Shown: positions 51,701 through 59,957, numbered from the stretch's first letter. The stretch is DNA of 64,000 nucleotides from Fretibacter sp964410285 (GCA_964410285.1 CAYPFR010000006.1:142885-206884); one strand, 5' to 3'. Numbers and translations are program-made. Notes: generated from the letters alone by a model not told the origin.

Positions 51701-53289
51701 CCGGGTTTAAAGTCACGGAAATGATCGCCAAGTTCAGAAATGCAACGCCCGGCGTGACCCTGATTTCCCCGCCGCCGCACCACGATATTTATTCCATCGA
51801 AGATCTCGCGCAGCTCATTTACGACCTTAAACAAATCAACCCCGTCGCCCGCGTGGCCGTCAAACTTGTCGCAAGTTCCGGCGTTGGCACCATTGCGGCG
51901 GGCGTGGCCAAAGCCAAAGCCGATACCATTCTGATTGCTGGGCATAATGGCGGCACAGGCGCCTCGCCCAATACGTCGCTAAAATATGCGGGCATACCGT
52001 GGGAGCTTGGCCTGTCCGAAGCCCACCAAGTGCTAAGCCTGAATAATCTGCGCGCGGGCATCACCCTGCGTACCGACGGCGGGCTGAAGACAGGGCGCGA
52101 TATTGTGATTGCGGCTATGCTCGGCGCAGAAGAATACGGCATCGGCACGCTCAGCCTTGTGGCCATGGGCTGCATTATGGTGCGCCAGTGCCATAGCAAT
52201 ACCTGCCCCGTCGGGGTTTGCGTGCAGGATCCGCGCCTGCGCGAAAAATTCACGGGCACGCCCGAAAAAGTCATTAATCTCATGACATTTATCGCCGAAG
52301 AGGTGCGCGAAATTCTTGCCGCGCTAGGCGCAGAACGCATTGAGGATATTATCGGGCGTACGGATCTTCTTGCGCAGGTGAGCCGCGGCGCGGAGCATTT
52401 GGATGATCTGGACCTTAATCCGATTTTGGCGCGGGTCGATAACCGCCCCGTTACCGACAGCCGGCAGCAGCGCATAGAGGTGCCAGACACGCTTGATGTG
52501 AAAATCCTCGCCGATGCACAGCAGCTCTTTGAGCGCGGGGATAAGACCCAGCTCACCTACAGCGTCCAAAACACGCACCGCGCAGTGGGCACGCGGGCCA
52601 GCTCCCATATCTATCAAAAATTTGGCGCAGATGGCCTGCCTGATGGGCAGCTGACTGTGCGGCTGCGCGGCTCTGCGGGGCAATCACTTGGGGCCTTTGG
52701 TATGAAGGGGCTGCGTCTTGTGATTGACGGCGACAGTAATGATTATGTCGGCAAGGGCCTCTCGGGGGCGGAAATCATCGTCGCCCCACAAGGGCGCGCG
52801 CGGGTCGATAGTCACCGCTCCGCCATTATCGGCAACACTTGCCTTTACGGGGCGACAGCGGGAACGTTGCTGGCGGCAGGACGCGCGGGCGAGCGCTTTG
52901 CGGTGCGCAATTCAGGGGCCAATGCGGTGACTGAGGGCTGCGGGACCAATGGCTGCGAATATATGACAGGCGGCACAGTGGTCATACTTGGCCGCGTCGG
53001 AGATAATTTCGGCGCCGGCATGACCGGCGGCATGGCCTATATTTATGACGAGTCGGGTAATTTTGAAAAAGCCGTGAACCCCGATAGCGTGATCTGGCAG
53101 CGCTTTGGCTCCGAGCATTACGAGGACGCCTGCAAGGCCTTGATCGCGCGCCACGCCGCCGAAACCGGATCGGACTTTTCTGCCAAGCTCCTCGCCGAAT
53201 GGCACCTTGAGCGCGGCAAGTTCTGGCAGGTCATCCCCAAAGAAATGCTCACCCGCCTAGAGGTGCCGCTACAGGACGCGGCGGAGTAA
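48742..53289 (+). CDS. gltB: Glutamate synthase (NADPH) large subunit
   Basis: 1515 residues. A propeptide of about 40 residues ends at Cys41 (HSSCGVGLVA), the N-terminal nucleophile of the class II amidotransferase. The FMN-binding synthase domain follows, with the 3Fe-4S cluster in CHSNTCPVGVC, then the C-terminal beta-helix domain with repeated G-x-x-G-x-x-G motifs (GVKG-type, about 1260-1480). It makes two glutamates from glutamine and 2-oxoglutarate using GltD electrons. It starts 37 bases after gltD. Confidence 0.97.
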   Translation: MTDKTDMQEQLGANWAADYEKKRDALKAAHAYNPMDEHSSCGVGLVASIDGTPRRDVVEKSIQALKNVWHRGAVDADGKTGDGAGIRLDIPQEFFKAQVERTGHKPRNTKIAVGMIFLPRTDFGAQEAARTIVESELLREGFYIFGWRQVPINVDIIGEKARATRPSIEQVMFRDPKGRKGDKLERELYIVRRRIEKRVIEAAIPSFYVCSLSIQTLIYKGMFLAEDIDNFFPDLKDERFISRAAIYHQRYSTNTFPQWWLAQPFRMLAHNGEINTVKANTNFMKSHEIKMASTVFGKRAGDVKPIIQKGSSDSAALDAVFELLVRAGRTAPQAKTLLVPEAYSKRGDLMPDSWRSMYEYCNAVMEPWDGPAALAAYDGRWCMAGLDRNGLRPMRYAISDDGILAVGSETGMCPMEEETIIKKGALKPGRLIAVDLDEGQFYHSSEILDKMATGRPYAKFLEKVLNLDEKLAGPEPEPMLSGEALLRRQRSCGQTLEDNELIIAPMGENGKESIGSMGDDTPLAVLSEIYRPLSHHFRQNFSQVTNPPIDPLRETRVMGLKTRFRNLRNILAESEAQTREMLVLDSPVLTNGMFQRFMKFVGTKAAVIDCTFDIPDIGAVPGQALDKALQRIRLEAETHVKDGIENIVLSDENTSEGRAAVPMILAVGAAQTRLVQKGLRSSCSILVRSAECVDTHYFAVLIGAGATAVNAYMAQDVLIDRAARGLIDAAPDAVVGNYKKAIEGGLLKIISKMGISVISSYRGGNNFEALGLSRALVGEYFPGMTSRISGIGLAGLESKLLEAHDEAYGSNVVSLPVGGLYRVRASGERHAYKAEMIHMLQEATTREDYELYKKYADVVNTAKPIQIRDLLDINPLGKAIPLERVQSVNEIRRRFCTPGMSLGALSPEAHGTLNIAMNRIGAKSVSGEGGEDRARYVPLPNGDNPNSAVKQIASGRFGVTAEYLNQCREIEIKVAQGAKPGEGGQLPGFKVTEMIAKFRNATPGVTLISPPPHHDIYSIEDLAQLIYDLKQINPVARVAVKLVASSGVGTIAAGVAKAKADTILIAGHNGGTGASPNTSLKYAGIPWELGLSEAHQVLSLNNLRAGITLRTDGGLKTGRDIVIAAMLGAEEYGIGTLSLVAMGCIMVRQCHSNTCPVGVCVQDPRLREKFTGTPEKVINLMTFIAEEVREILAALGAERIEDIIGRTDLLAQVSRGAEHLDDLDLNPILARVDNRPVTDSRQQRIEVPDTLDVKILADAQQLFERGDKTQLTYSVQNTHRAVGTRASSHIYQKFGADGLPDGQLTVRLRGSAGQSLGAFGMKGLRLVIDGDSNDYVGKGLSGAEIIVAPQGRARVDSHRSAIIGNTCLYGATAGTLLAAGRAGERFAVRNSGANAVTEGCGTNGCEYMTGGTVVILGRVGDNFGAGMTGGMAYIYDESGNFEKAVNPDSVIWQRFGSEHYEDACKALIARHAAETGSDFSAKLLAEWHLERGKFWQVIPKEMLTRLEVPLQDAAE

Positions 53290-53327
53290 GCGGCGTAAAA
53301 GTTAAGGCCGTAGCTACGAGATTGACG

Positions 53328-54443
53328 TTATAAAGCGGCTTTCACCGCAAATCGCGGATCGCTGGGACCGCCTTGCATGAGGTCTGCTAACAGCTCGCCC
53401 GAGCCAGCGCAGAGCGTCCAGCCCATATGGCCGTGGCCTGTATTCACCCAAAGTCCCGGCACATGGGAGCGTCCAATAAGCGGCGCGCCGGTCAGGCTAA
53501 TGGGGCGCTCGGCGCGGCGGGGCGGAGAAAGCGGGTCGCCAAGCGCGGCGAAAATCTGCGGGACGAGCGCATGCCAGCGCGCGATCAGCGGCGCGGCGTC
53601 TTTTTCCCCCGCCGTCCCCGACAGGCGAAGCACATCGCCAAACACGGTGAGGGCCGAATGGCTGTGCGCGTCCATGACGGGGTATTTGGGCAAAGCCACC
53701 CCGTCGGGCGTTTTATAATCCACCGCCCAGCCCGATAGGGTTGTGAGCGGCAACGTAAGCCCCGCGCGGGCGGCGATCTCCCCGCTTTGCGGACCCGCCG
53801 CCAGAACCGTGTGGCGGGCGCAAATGTCTTTATTGCCAAGGCGCACGCCAATCGCGCGGCCAGACCTCATCCAGATCGCCGCCCCTTGGCCTGCGAAAAA
53901 CGCGGCCCCGCGCGCCGCTATATCCTCGGCGAGCGCAAGGCCGTAATCCCGCGCATTGCCGGAGCTATCGCCTGTAAACAACAATGCAGGCCGGCCGGCA
54001 AAATCCTCTGCCTCGCCGAAATCCTCAGCCCCTGCTAAGCGGCAGGGCGCGCCGAGCGCGTCAAATCCCGCCTTAGCGGCCTTAAGCGCGGCACGTGTTT
54101 CAAAAATTTGCAGGCAGCCGCGCGGGCGAACGGCCTGCGGCAGGGCCAGGGCCTTGGCCCGCTCGCCTATGAGGGCCGCGCTTTTTTGCGCAAGTTCGAA
54201 AACTGCACCCCCTGCGGCCTGGCGAGCAGAAGATGAAAGCTCCAGCGCCGCCCATGGCAGGGCTTGGGAGGGATGGACCATGCCGGAATTGCGCGCGCTG
54301 GTTCCGCTCATGGGGGCGGGCTTGATTTCGGCTATCATGACGCTGAGACCGCGGCGCAAAAGACTATCCGCGGCAGATAAACCAATCAGCCCCGCGCCGA
54401 TAATCACAACATCACAATCCATTTTTTTGGCCGCCGCATCCAT
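53328..54443 (-). CDS. FAD-dependent oxidase, D-amino acid dehydrogenase (DadA)-like
   Basis: 371 residues from the ATG at 54441-54443 with GAGGCG upstream. DAO-type fold: VVIIGAGLIGLSAADSLLRR binds FAD and VNTGHGHMGWTLCAGSGEL near the end is the DadA-like C-terminal block. The family oxidises D-amino acids or related alpha-hydroxy or amino acids at the membrane. GDSSGNARDYGLALAEDIAARG also fits DadA relatives. Substrate unknown; L-2-hydroxyglutarate oxidase is an alternative. An in-frame start 57 bases upstream is less likely. Confidence 0.85.
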   Translation of the reverse strand: MDAAAKKMDCDVVIIGAGLIGLSAADSLLRRGLSVMIAEIKPAPMSGTSARNSGMVHPSQALPWAALELSSSARQAAGGAVFELAQKSAALIGERAKALALPQAVRPRGCLQIFETRAALKAAKAGFDALGAPCRLAGAEDFGEAEDFAGRPALLFTGDSSGNARDYGLALAEDIAARGAAFFAGQGAAIWMRSGRAIGVRLGNKDICARHTVLAAGPQSGEIAARAGLTLPLTTLSGWAVDYKTPDGVALPKYPVMDAHSHSALTVFGDVLRLSGTAGEKDAAPLIARWHALVPQIFAALGDPLSPPRRAERPISLTGAPLIGRSHVPGLWVNTGHGHMGWTLCAGSGELLADLMQGGPSDPRFAVKAAL

Positions 54444-54603
54444 GGCTGCGCCTCTAGCGGAAAGAGAAAAAATTGCAAAGCGCTTATTCCAGCGCCCCAA
54501 TGAAATCTGGCGACGGCTAATGGCGGGACTAAGAGTAAATTAACCCTATCTTCTTAGGCTAAATCCAAGAAGAGTTCGGGAAAAGTCAGATATCCTGACA
54601 AAA

Positions 54604-55551
54604 TTGGGGACTGAATTGGGATATGATTCTACCAAATTTAGGCGCGGGCGCGTTTCCGTTGTCCCCCGTAACGCCTTTCAATATGACGTTGCGCGAAGCA
54701 CCAAAGCTAGGTCAGCAGCAGCGGTCTTCGCGGTTTTGATGTACGGCGCGGCGCAGGCTTTTGCGGCGGCTGTTGACCGCCCTTTCTTTCGCGCAGGCTC
54801 CGTTGTGATTATCTGGGGCGCGGATAATTTCTATGAAGAGGAATGGGATGCACCCGTCGCCTCTGATTTCTATCTACTTGATAATATAAGCTCGGGCGAG
54901 GCGGCAGCAGATATTATTGACGGGGATGTTTACACGGTGAACTTTCCGTTTGATCCCATTCACGGCGAGGAGGCAGGCTGGCCGTTTGAAATATCAGGGC
55001 AGACCTTTGGCGGGGATTTCACCTCCCGCCCCTCCTTTCAAGTGCTCGACGCCAATGACAGCTATTCCGCCTTTGGGCTTGATGCTGACACCAATATCGA
55101 CCTTTTAGGTAATCAGGCCCGTTTCTCTTGGTTTTTTGTGAGTTCCAACAGCGCTTTTGATATTTATGCCGAAGCAAGCAATCTTGTCGCCACAGGCGAC
55201 TTTGCGGCGCTGGACTTTAGCAATATCAGCTATCAGCTTATTGTGCGCGCCCCGGCATCCGCCTCTATCGGGCAAAGCGCGCAAAACCCGTCTGTGGGCG
55301 GGCTCGGGATTGTAAAGGGCGCGAGTTTTGGCGCGGGGGACACTTTGGCCGACTTTGCCGCAGGGCCCATAAAAGTCTTTGACGGCGGGCGCAAGACCGC
55401 GCGCGAGGTTGGCAATATCGCCGCGCAATCCGCAGGTTTTGCTTCAATTTACCGCCTACAAGGAGCGAGCATTAACGGCAATAATTATGATCTTTCCATG
55501 GGCGTCGGGAACCTTTCGGCAGATGTGCGCTATACGGTTTATGTCCCCTAG
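54604..55551 (+). CDS. Secreted protein of unknown function
   Basis: Up to 315 residues. No ATG is available; the frame can start at a TTG at 54604 or, with GGGGA upstream, at a TTG at 54616. A long basic N-region of about 35 residues precedes a hydrophobic segment (AAAVFAVLMYGAAQAFAAA), giving an extended signal peptide. The mature part (DRPFFRAGSVVIIWGADNF, EWDAPVASDFYLLDN) is acidic and beta-rich, with no known catalytic motif. No family is recognised. It stands between the DadA-like gene and groES without an operon partner. Confidence 0.72.
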   Translation: MGTELGYDSTKFRRGRVSVVPRNAFQYDVARSTKARSAAAVFAVLMYGAAQAFAAAVDRPFFRAGSVVIIWGADNFYEEEWDAPVASDFYLLDNISSGEAAADIIDGDVYTVNFPFDPIHGEEAGWPFEISGQTFGGDFTSRPSFQVLDANDSYSAFGLDADTNIDLLGNQARFSWFFVSSNSAFDIYAEASNLVATGDFAALDFSNISYQLIVRAPASASIGQSAQNPSVGGLGIVKGASFGAGDTLADFAAGPIKVFDGGRKTAREVGNIAAQSAGFASIYRLQGASINGNNYDLSMGVGNLSADVRYTVYVP

Positions 55552-55626
55552 CGTGGCGGCGGCTGAGAGGTAAGGGGCGCCGCGCCCGTCCGTTTTATCT
55601 TTTTGTAAAGAATCTTACTCTCGGCC

Positions 55627-55657
55627 CTTGCGAGTCCCTCCCCATGCGCCTACATGG
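55627..55657 (+). promoter_or_regulatory. Candidate RpoH (sigma32-type) promoter of groES
   Basis: CTTGCGA and CCTACATGG with 15 bases between, resembling alphaproteobacterial heat shock promoters, just upstream of CIRCE. Confidence 0.5.
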
Positions 55658-55664
55658 CTCTCTG

Positions 55665-55691
55665 TTAGCACTCACCCAGCGTGAGTGCTAA
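55665..55691. promoter_or_regulatory. CIRCE element (HrcA operator)
   Basis: TTAGCACTC-N9-GAGTGCTAA, a perfect CIRCE inverted repeat 32 bases upstream of the groES start. HrcA repression of groESL is therefore expected. Confidence 0.97.
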
Positions 55692-55722
55692 ATTCATCCA
55701 CTTTAAGGTTATGAGAGACATT

Positions 55723-56010
55723 ATGAAATTTCGTCCTTTACACGACCGCGTTGTTGTTCAGCGCGTTAAAGAAGACACAAAAACGTCAGGCGGGATCATC
55801 ATCCCTGATACCGCAACAGAGAAACCCTCCGAAGGCAAAGTTGTTGCCGTAGGCCCTGGCACACGCAATGACGACGGCAGCTATAACAAGCTTGACGTTA
55901 AAAAAGGCGACCGCGTCCTATTTGGTAAATGGGGCGGTACTGAGGTGAAAATCGATGGGAAAGACCTTCTTATTATGAAGGAGTCTGATATTATGGGAAT
56001 TATCGGCTAG
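55723..56010 (+). CDS. groS: Co-chaperonin GroES
   Basis: 95 residues from the ATG at 55723; an upstream frame start overlaps CIRCE and is rejected. FRPLHDRVVVQRVKEDTKTSG, GGIIIPDTATEKPSEGKVVAVG and GKDLLIMKESDIMGIIG are typical. The heptameric ring caps GroEL. This copy is intact and controlled by CIRCE. It is followed by a partial second groESL (see the gap at 56170). Confidence 0.97.
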   Translation: MKFRPLHDRVVVQRVKEDTKTSGGIIIPDTATEKPSEGKVVAVGPGTRNDDGSYNKLDVKKGDRVLFGKWGGTEVKIDGKDLLIMKESDIMGIIG

Positions 56011-56149
56011 TCCGAGCCATGTGCTCACCGCAATTTTCACCAACACCGGCTCCTTAAGATTGAAATTTGCAGCGCAAAATCAATGCAGAACCTAACGGTG
56101 AAAAACTCTAAAGAACTAACAACACTCATTCTCTATAGGAGATTTTATT

Positions 56150-56169
56150 ATGGCGGCTAAAGACGTCAA
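56150..56169 (+). CDS. groL: Start of a groEL copy, cut by an assembly gap
   Basis: ATGGCGGCTAAAGACGTCAA, the first 20 bases of a groEL, with AGGAG and the same TTTTATT spacer as the intact copy at 56282. The reading frame stops at the ten N. It is not a real truncated gene: either the first groEL of a duplicated locus is missing from the assembly or two loci are wrongly joined. Confidence 0.8.
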
Positions 56170-56179
56170 NNNNNNNNNN
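56170..56179. other. Assembly gap (ten N)
   Basis: Ten N join a groEL 5' end to a groES 3' end. The size is a placeholder and the true gap may be about 2 kb or more. Confidence 0.98.
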
Positions 56180-56227
56180 GAGCTGCTGATCATGAAAGAA
56201 TCCGACATTATGGGCGTCTTGGGCTAG
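56180..56227 (+). CDS. groS: 3' end of a second, different groES
   Basis: Fifteen codons and a stop after the gap read ELLIMKESDIMGVLG, the C-terminus of a GroES that differs from the intact copy (DLLIMKESDIMGIIG). It lies 54 bases upstream of the complete groEL, at normal groES-groEL spacing, so it is the co-chaperonin of that groEL. The 5' part is lost in the gap. Confidence 0.88.
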   Translation, partial: ELLIMKESDIMGVLG

Positions 56228-56281
56228 GCCCTTCCCTCCCTCTAAAATTATTCAACTTACTCTCTTAAAGGAGATTTTATT

Positions 56282-57925
56282 ATGGCGGCTAAAGACGTCA
56301 AATTCGGCAGCGAAGCGCGTGCCAAAATGCTCGAAGGCGTGGATATCCTCGCCAATGCAGTCAAAGTAACCCTCGGCCCTAAAGGCCGTAATGTCGTGAT
56401 CGAAAAATCTTTCGGCGCGCCCCGCACAACCAAAGACGGCGTCTCTGTCGCTAAGGAAATCGAGCTTGAAGACAAGTTCCAAAACCTCGGCGCCATGATG
56501 CTCCGCGAGGTTTCATCTAAAACTAATGACAAAGCCGGCGACGGCACAACCACAGCCACAGTCCTCGCGCAGGCAATCGTACGCGAAGGCCTAAAGCGCG
56601 TCGCGGCGGGCATGAACCCAATGGATCTTAAGCGCGGCATTGATAAAGCCGCCTCTGAAATTGCAGGCGACCTTCTGGCCAAAGCCAAGAAGATCACAAA
56701 GTCGTCTGAAATCGCGCAGGTCGGCACGATCTCTGCGAACGGCGAAAAATCCATCGGCGATATGATCGCTGAAGCAATGGGCAAGGTCGGCAATGAAGGC
56801 GTTATCACAGTCGAAGAAGGCAAAACCGCTGAAACTGAGCTGGATGTTGTTGAAGGCATGCAGTTTGACCGCGGTTATCTCTCGCCATATTTCATCACAG
56901 ACGCAGAGAAAATGCGCTGTGAACTGGATGATCCCTATATCCTTCTCAACGAAGGCAAGCTCTCTTCATTGCAGGCGATGCTGCCAATCCTTGAGGCCGT
57001 TGTGCAAACCGGCAAGCCGCTTTTGATCATTGCCGAAGACATTGAAGGCGAAGCGCTGGCGACACTTGTTGTCAACAAACTTCGCGGCGGCCTGAAAATC
57101 GCAGCCGTCAAAGCGCCAGGTTTTGGTGATCGCCGCAAGGCTATGCTTCAAGACATTGCGATCTTGACGAATGGCACTGTGATTTCCGAAGATTTGGGCA
57201 TCAAGCTTGAAAACGTGAGTCTGAAAGACCTTGGCCACGCCAAGCATGTCCATATTTCCAAGGACGACACCGTCATTGTTGATGGCTCTGGAAAGAAAAA
57301 AGACATCAAAGCCCGCGTCGAGCAAATTCGCGCGCAGGCCGAAGCGACCTCCTCTGACTATGACAGAGAGAAGCTACAAGAGCGTCTTGCCAAGCTCTCG
57401 GGCGGCGTGGCCGTGATCAAAGTTGGCGGCAGCACAGAAATCGAAGTGAAAGAACGTAAGGACCGCGTCGATGATGCGCTGAACGCCACGCGCGCAGCCG
57501 TTGAGGAAGGCATTGTCCCGGGCGGCGGCACAGCCCTGCTCCGCGCGTCTCGCTTTGTAAATGTCAAAGGCGCCAATGATGACGAACAAGCCGGTATTGA
57601 AATCGTCAAAGCAGCTCTGCAATATCCGGTTCGCCAGATCGCAGACAATGCAGGCGTCGAAGGCGCAGTCGTTGTTGGTAAAATCTGGGCCGAAAACAAA
57701 GCCGACTTCGGCTATGACGCCCAGAACGACAAATATGTTGATATGGTCAAAAAGGGTATCATTGATCCTGTGAAAGTTGTTCGCACAGCCTTGCTGGATG
57801 CGGCCTCTGTTGCAGGCCTACTGCTTACCACCGAAGCCGCTATTGTTGATGCGCCAAAGAAGGAAGCTGCCGGCGGCGGCATGCCTGACATGGGCGGAAT
57901 GGGCGGCATGGGAGGCATGATGTAG
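56282..57925 (+). CDS. groL: Chaperonin GroEL
   Basis: 547 residues starting MAAKDVKFGSEARAKMLEGV. The ATP-binding equatorial motifs (VTLGPKGRNVVI, GDGTTTATVLAQ), the apical domain and the Gly-Met-rich tail (MPDMGGMGGMGGMM) are all present. It folds newly made proteins with GroES. The preceding start context, AGGAGATTTTATT, is almost identical to that of the truncated copy at 56150, so the genome probably holds two groESL copies. Confidence 0.97.
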   Translation: MAAKDVKFGSEARAKMLEGVDILANAVKVTLGPKGRNVVIEKSFGAPRTTKDGVSVAKEIELEDKFQNLGAMMLREVSSKTNDKAGDGTTTATVLAQAIVREGLKRVAAGMNPMDLKRGIDKAASEIAGDLLAKAKKITKSSEIAQVGTISANGEKSIGDMIAEAMGKVGNEGVITVEEGKTAETELDVVEGMQFDRGYLSPYFITDAEKMRCELDDPYILLNEGKLSSLQAMLPILEAVVQTGKPLLIIAEDIEGEALATLVVNKLRGGLKIAAVKAPGFGDRRKAMLQDIAILTNGTVISEDLGIKLENVSLKDLGHAKHVHISKDDTVIVDGSGKKKDIKARVEQIRAQAEATSSDYDREKLQERLAKLSGGVAVIKVGGSTEIEVKERKDRVDDALNATRAAVEEGIVPGGGTALLRASRFVNVKGANDDEQAGIEIVKAALQYPVRQIADNAGVEGAVVVGKIWAENKADFGYDAQNDKYVDMVKKGIIDPVKVVRTALLDAASVAGLLLTTEAAIVDAPKKEAAGGGMPDMGGMGGMGGMM

Positions 57926-58023
57926 TTTGTGAGAATTGCCCCATAAGGGCAATTCGCTAAACTGCTGCTTCGGCGCCAGATCCATCGGGCGAGCGCCGCC
58001 CGAAACCATAAACATGATAATCG

Positions 58024-58062
58024 CGGCTCCCTCTCTTTGAATAGAGTGGGGGCCGTTTTTTT
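58024..58062 (+). terminator. Terminator of groEL
   Basis: CGGCTCCCTCTCT-TTGA-ATAGAGTGGGGGCCG stem, including G-U pairs, followed by seven T. An additional GAATTGCCC/GGGCAATTC hairpin without a T run lies closer to the stop (57933-57955). Confidence 0.85.
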
Positions 58063-58113
58063 GCCGGCGCTGCAAATCTCCCATTCAACCACTGTTCATA
58101 CTCCAAAGCATAG

Positions 58114-58128
58114 TTAACCCTATCTTAA
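58114..58128. promoter_or_regulatory. Candidate CtrA box upstream of mscS
   Basis: TTAA-CCCTATC-TTAA, 18 bases upstream of the mscS start. A near match (TTAACCCTATCTTCT) also lies at 54540-54554 upstream of the unknown secreted protein. Confidence 0.5.
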
Positions 58129-58146
58129 AACTGCTGGGAGGCATTC

Positions 58147-58974
58147 GTGGAACAAATAGATACAGTCAAAAACTTTTTAACACCGGAGCGCCTCGACGGC
58201 CTTATCGGTGTCGGCATGAACATTCTGATGGCGATTGCCATTTTGATCGTCGGTCTTTGGATTTCGAAGAAAGTCAAAAACGCGATCATCAATCTCGCGT
58301 CTAAAAGCCCGCAGCTTGACGACACACTTTTTAAATTCCTTGCCAGTATTGCCCGCTGGGTGATCATGGCCTTTGTGCTCATTGCCGTACTGGGCCGCTT
58401 CGGCATTGAAACAACCTCTATCGTCGCCCTACTTGGCGCAGGTGGTCTTGCTGTTGGTCTGGCCCTTCAAGGCGCCATGTCAAATGCCGCAGCTGGCGTG
58501 ATGCTGATGCTTTTCCGTCCCTATAAAGTTGGCGACTTCGTCGATGCCGGCGGCACATTTGGTAACGTCGAGGAAATTACGATCTTTACGACCGTCATGC
58601 AGACGTTTGACAATCAACAAATCATCATCCCCAATGGTAAAATCTGGGGCGAGAAAATCACGAACCACAGCCACCACCCCGTGCGCGGTGTCGAGATGAA
58701 GTTCAATGTTGCCTATGATGATGATATTGATAAGGCGCGTAAAGTCATCATGAATGTTCTGGAGGCTCATCCAGCGATCGTCAGCGACCCTGCGCCATTC
58801 GTCGAGGTCGAGTCGCTCACAGAACGCGCCGCAGAACTTGTGGTTCGCCCCTTCACCGACGGTGCAAATTACTTTGATGTGCGCTACTCCGTACCCGAGC
58901 AAATCATGAAAGCGCTGGGTAAAGCGGGCATGACAACGCCTTATCCGGCTACGCGCGTCCTCATGAAAAAATAG
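58147..58974 (+). CDS. mscS: Small-conductance mechanosensitive channel MscS
   Basis: 275 residues from a GTG with GGGAGG upstream. Three membrane helices; the pore-lining third one is Gly/Ala-rich (LLGAGGLAVGLALQGAMSNAAAG), followed by the conserved FRPYKVGDFV and IPNGKIW of the beta domain. It opens under membrane tension to relieve hypo-osmotic stress. It is followed by its own terminator. Confidence 0.94.
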   Translation: MEQIDTVKNFLTPERLDGLIGVGMNILMAIAILIVGLWISKKVKNAIINLASKSPQLDDTLFKFLASIARWVIMAFVLIAVLGRFGIETTSIVALLGAGGLAVGLALQGAMSNAAAGVMLMLFRPYKVGDFVDAGGTFGNVEEITIFTTVMQTFDNQQIIIPNGKIWGEKITNHSHHPVRGVEMKFNVAYDDDIDKARKVIMNVLEAHPAIVSDPAPFVEVESLTERAAELVVRPFTDGANYFDVRYSVPEQIMKALGKAGMTTPYPATRVLMKK

Positions 58975-59030
58975 TCTCATGTGAGGTATCTATCCAGCCG
59001 TGCTCAATGCGGCCGTGAATAGATCAAGAG

Positions 59031-59064
59031 GCCGCCGCTCCCCCCGGAGCGGCGGCTTTTGTTT
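59031..59064 (+). terminator. Rho-independent terminator of mscS
   Basis: GCCGCCGCTCC-CCC-GGAGCGGCGGC stem followed by TTTTGTTT. Confidence 0.92.
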
Positions 59065-59108
59065 GGGCGCTCTCTCGACAGGCCCGCCAAGGGACGGTAG
59101 CTTTGATT

Positions 59109-59954
59109 ATGGGAATTCGTGTATTCAAATTTAGGCATTGGGCAGCCATTGCGCTTTGGCTTTACGGCGCAGCAGCGATTGCCGCTTGCCAAGACCCGAA
59201 GATCAACTCCGCCCCCGATACTGAAAGCTTGATCGCTGTTGCGACAAATTTTCGTGTGGGCTTTGAGGCGCTAGAGGCAGATTTCGAAAGCCGAAGCCCT
59301 TACCACATCACCGGCGTTTACGGCGGCACAGGTCAGCTCTTTACGCAGATTATCAGCGGCGCAAATTACCATGCCTTCCTCGCCGCCGATCAGGCGCGCC
59401 CCCAAAAGCTGACTGACAGCGGACGCGGCATCGCGGGGGCCCAAAGTTTTATTTACGCCCAAGGGCGGCTCGCGCTTTGGACCCGTAGCGACAACGCGCT
59501 GGTGAGCGCCTTTACCCCCGCCGAAGACTATGACGCGCCGGCCGTTTTAACCCGTGCAGAGATCACGCGCCTTGCCATCGCAAATCCCAAGCTTGCACCT
59601 TACGGCGCCGCTGCTATGGAGACGATAAAGACACTCGGGCTGGGCCCGCGCCTCTCCCCGCAAATCGTGCAGGGTGAAAACGCCGGCCAAGCCTTTGCCT
59701 TGGCCGCAACGGGAAATGCGCAAGCCGGCCTCATTGCCCTTGCCGATGCAAAGCGCGCAAAGACCGGAATTTATTGGGAAGTCCCAGATTATCTGCACAG
59801 CCCCATTGATCAATCGGCCATATTGTTATCAGAGACGCCGTCTGCCCGTGCCTTTCTGGCGTATTTGCGCACGCCCGCTGCCCGGGATATTATCCGCGCC
59901 CATGGCTATCAAATCGCGGGGGAAAGTGGTCATGGAATACGTCATGAAAATTAG
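59109..59954 (+). CDS. modA: Molybdate ABC transporter substrate-binding lipoprotein
   Basis: 281 residues from the ATG at 59109; a TTG two codons upstream is less likely. Signal peptide ending AAIAAC gives a lipobox, so it is probably a lipoprotein rather than a free periplasmic protein. Type II binding-protein fold with SLIAVATNFRVGFEALE at the start. Neighbours fix the role: modB starts 4 bases after its stop and modC overlaps modB. It supplies molybdate for molybdenum cofactor enzymes; no Mo riboswitch or ModE site is evident in the 44-base leader. Confidence 0.93.
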   Translation: MGIRVFKFRHWAAIALWLYGAAAIAACQDPKINSAPDTESLIAVATNFRVGFEALEADFESRSPYHITGVYGGTGQLFTQIISGANYHAFLAADQARPQKLTDSGRGIAGAQSFIYAQGRLALWTRSDNALVSAFTPAEDYDAPAVLTRAEITRLAIANPKLAPYGAAAMETIKTLGLGPRLSPQIVQGENAGQAFALAATGNAQAGLIALADAKRAKTGIYWEVPDYLHSPIDQSAILLSETPSARAFLAYLRTPAARDIIRAHGYQIAGESGHGIRHEN

Positions 59955-59957
59955 CCG

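Noticed and set aside
51819..52556. Minus-strand ORF of 245 codons inside gltB
   Set aside because: Antisense shadow; Ser/Arg-rich composition expected of the complement of GC-rich coding DNA.
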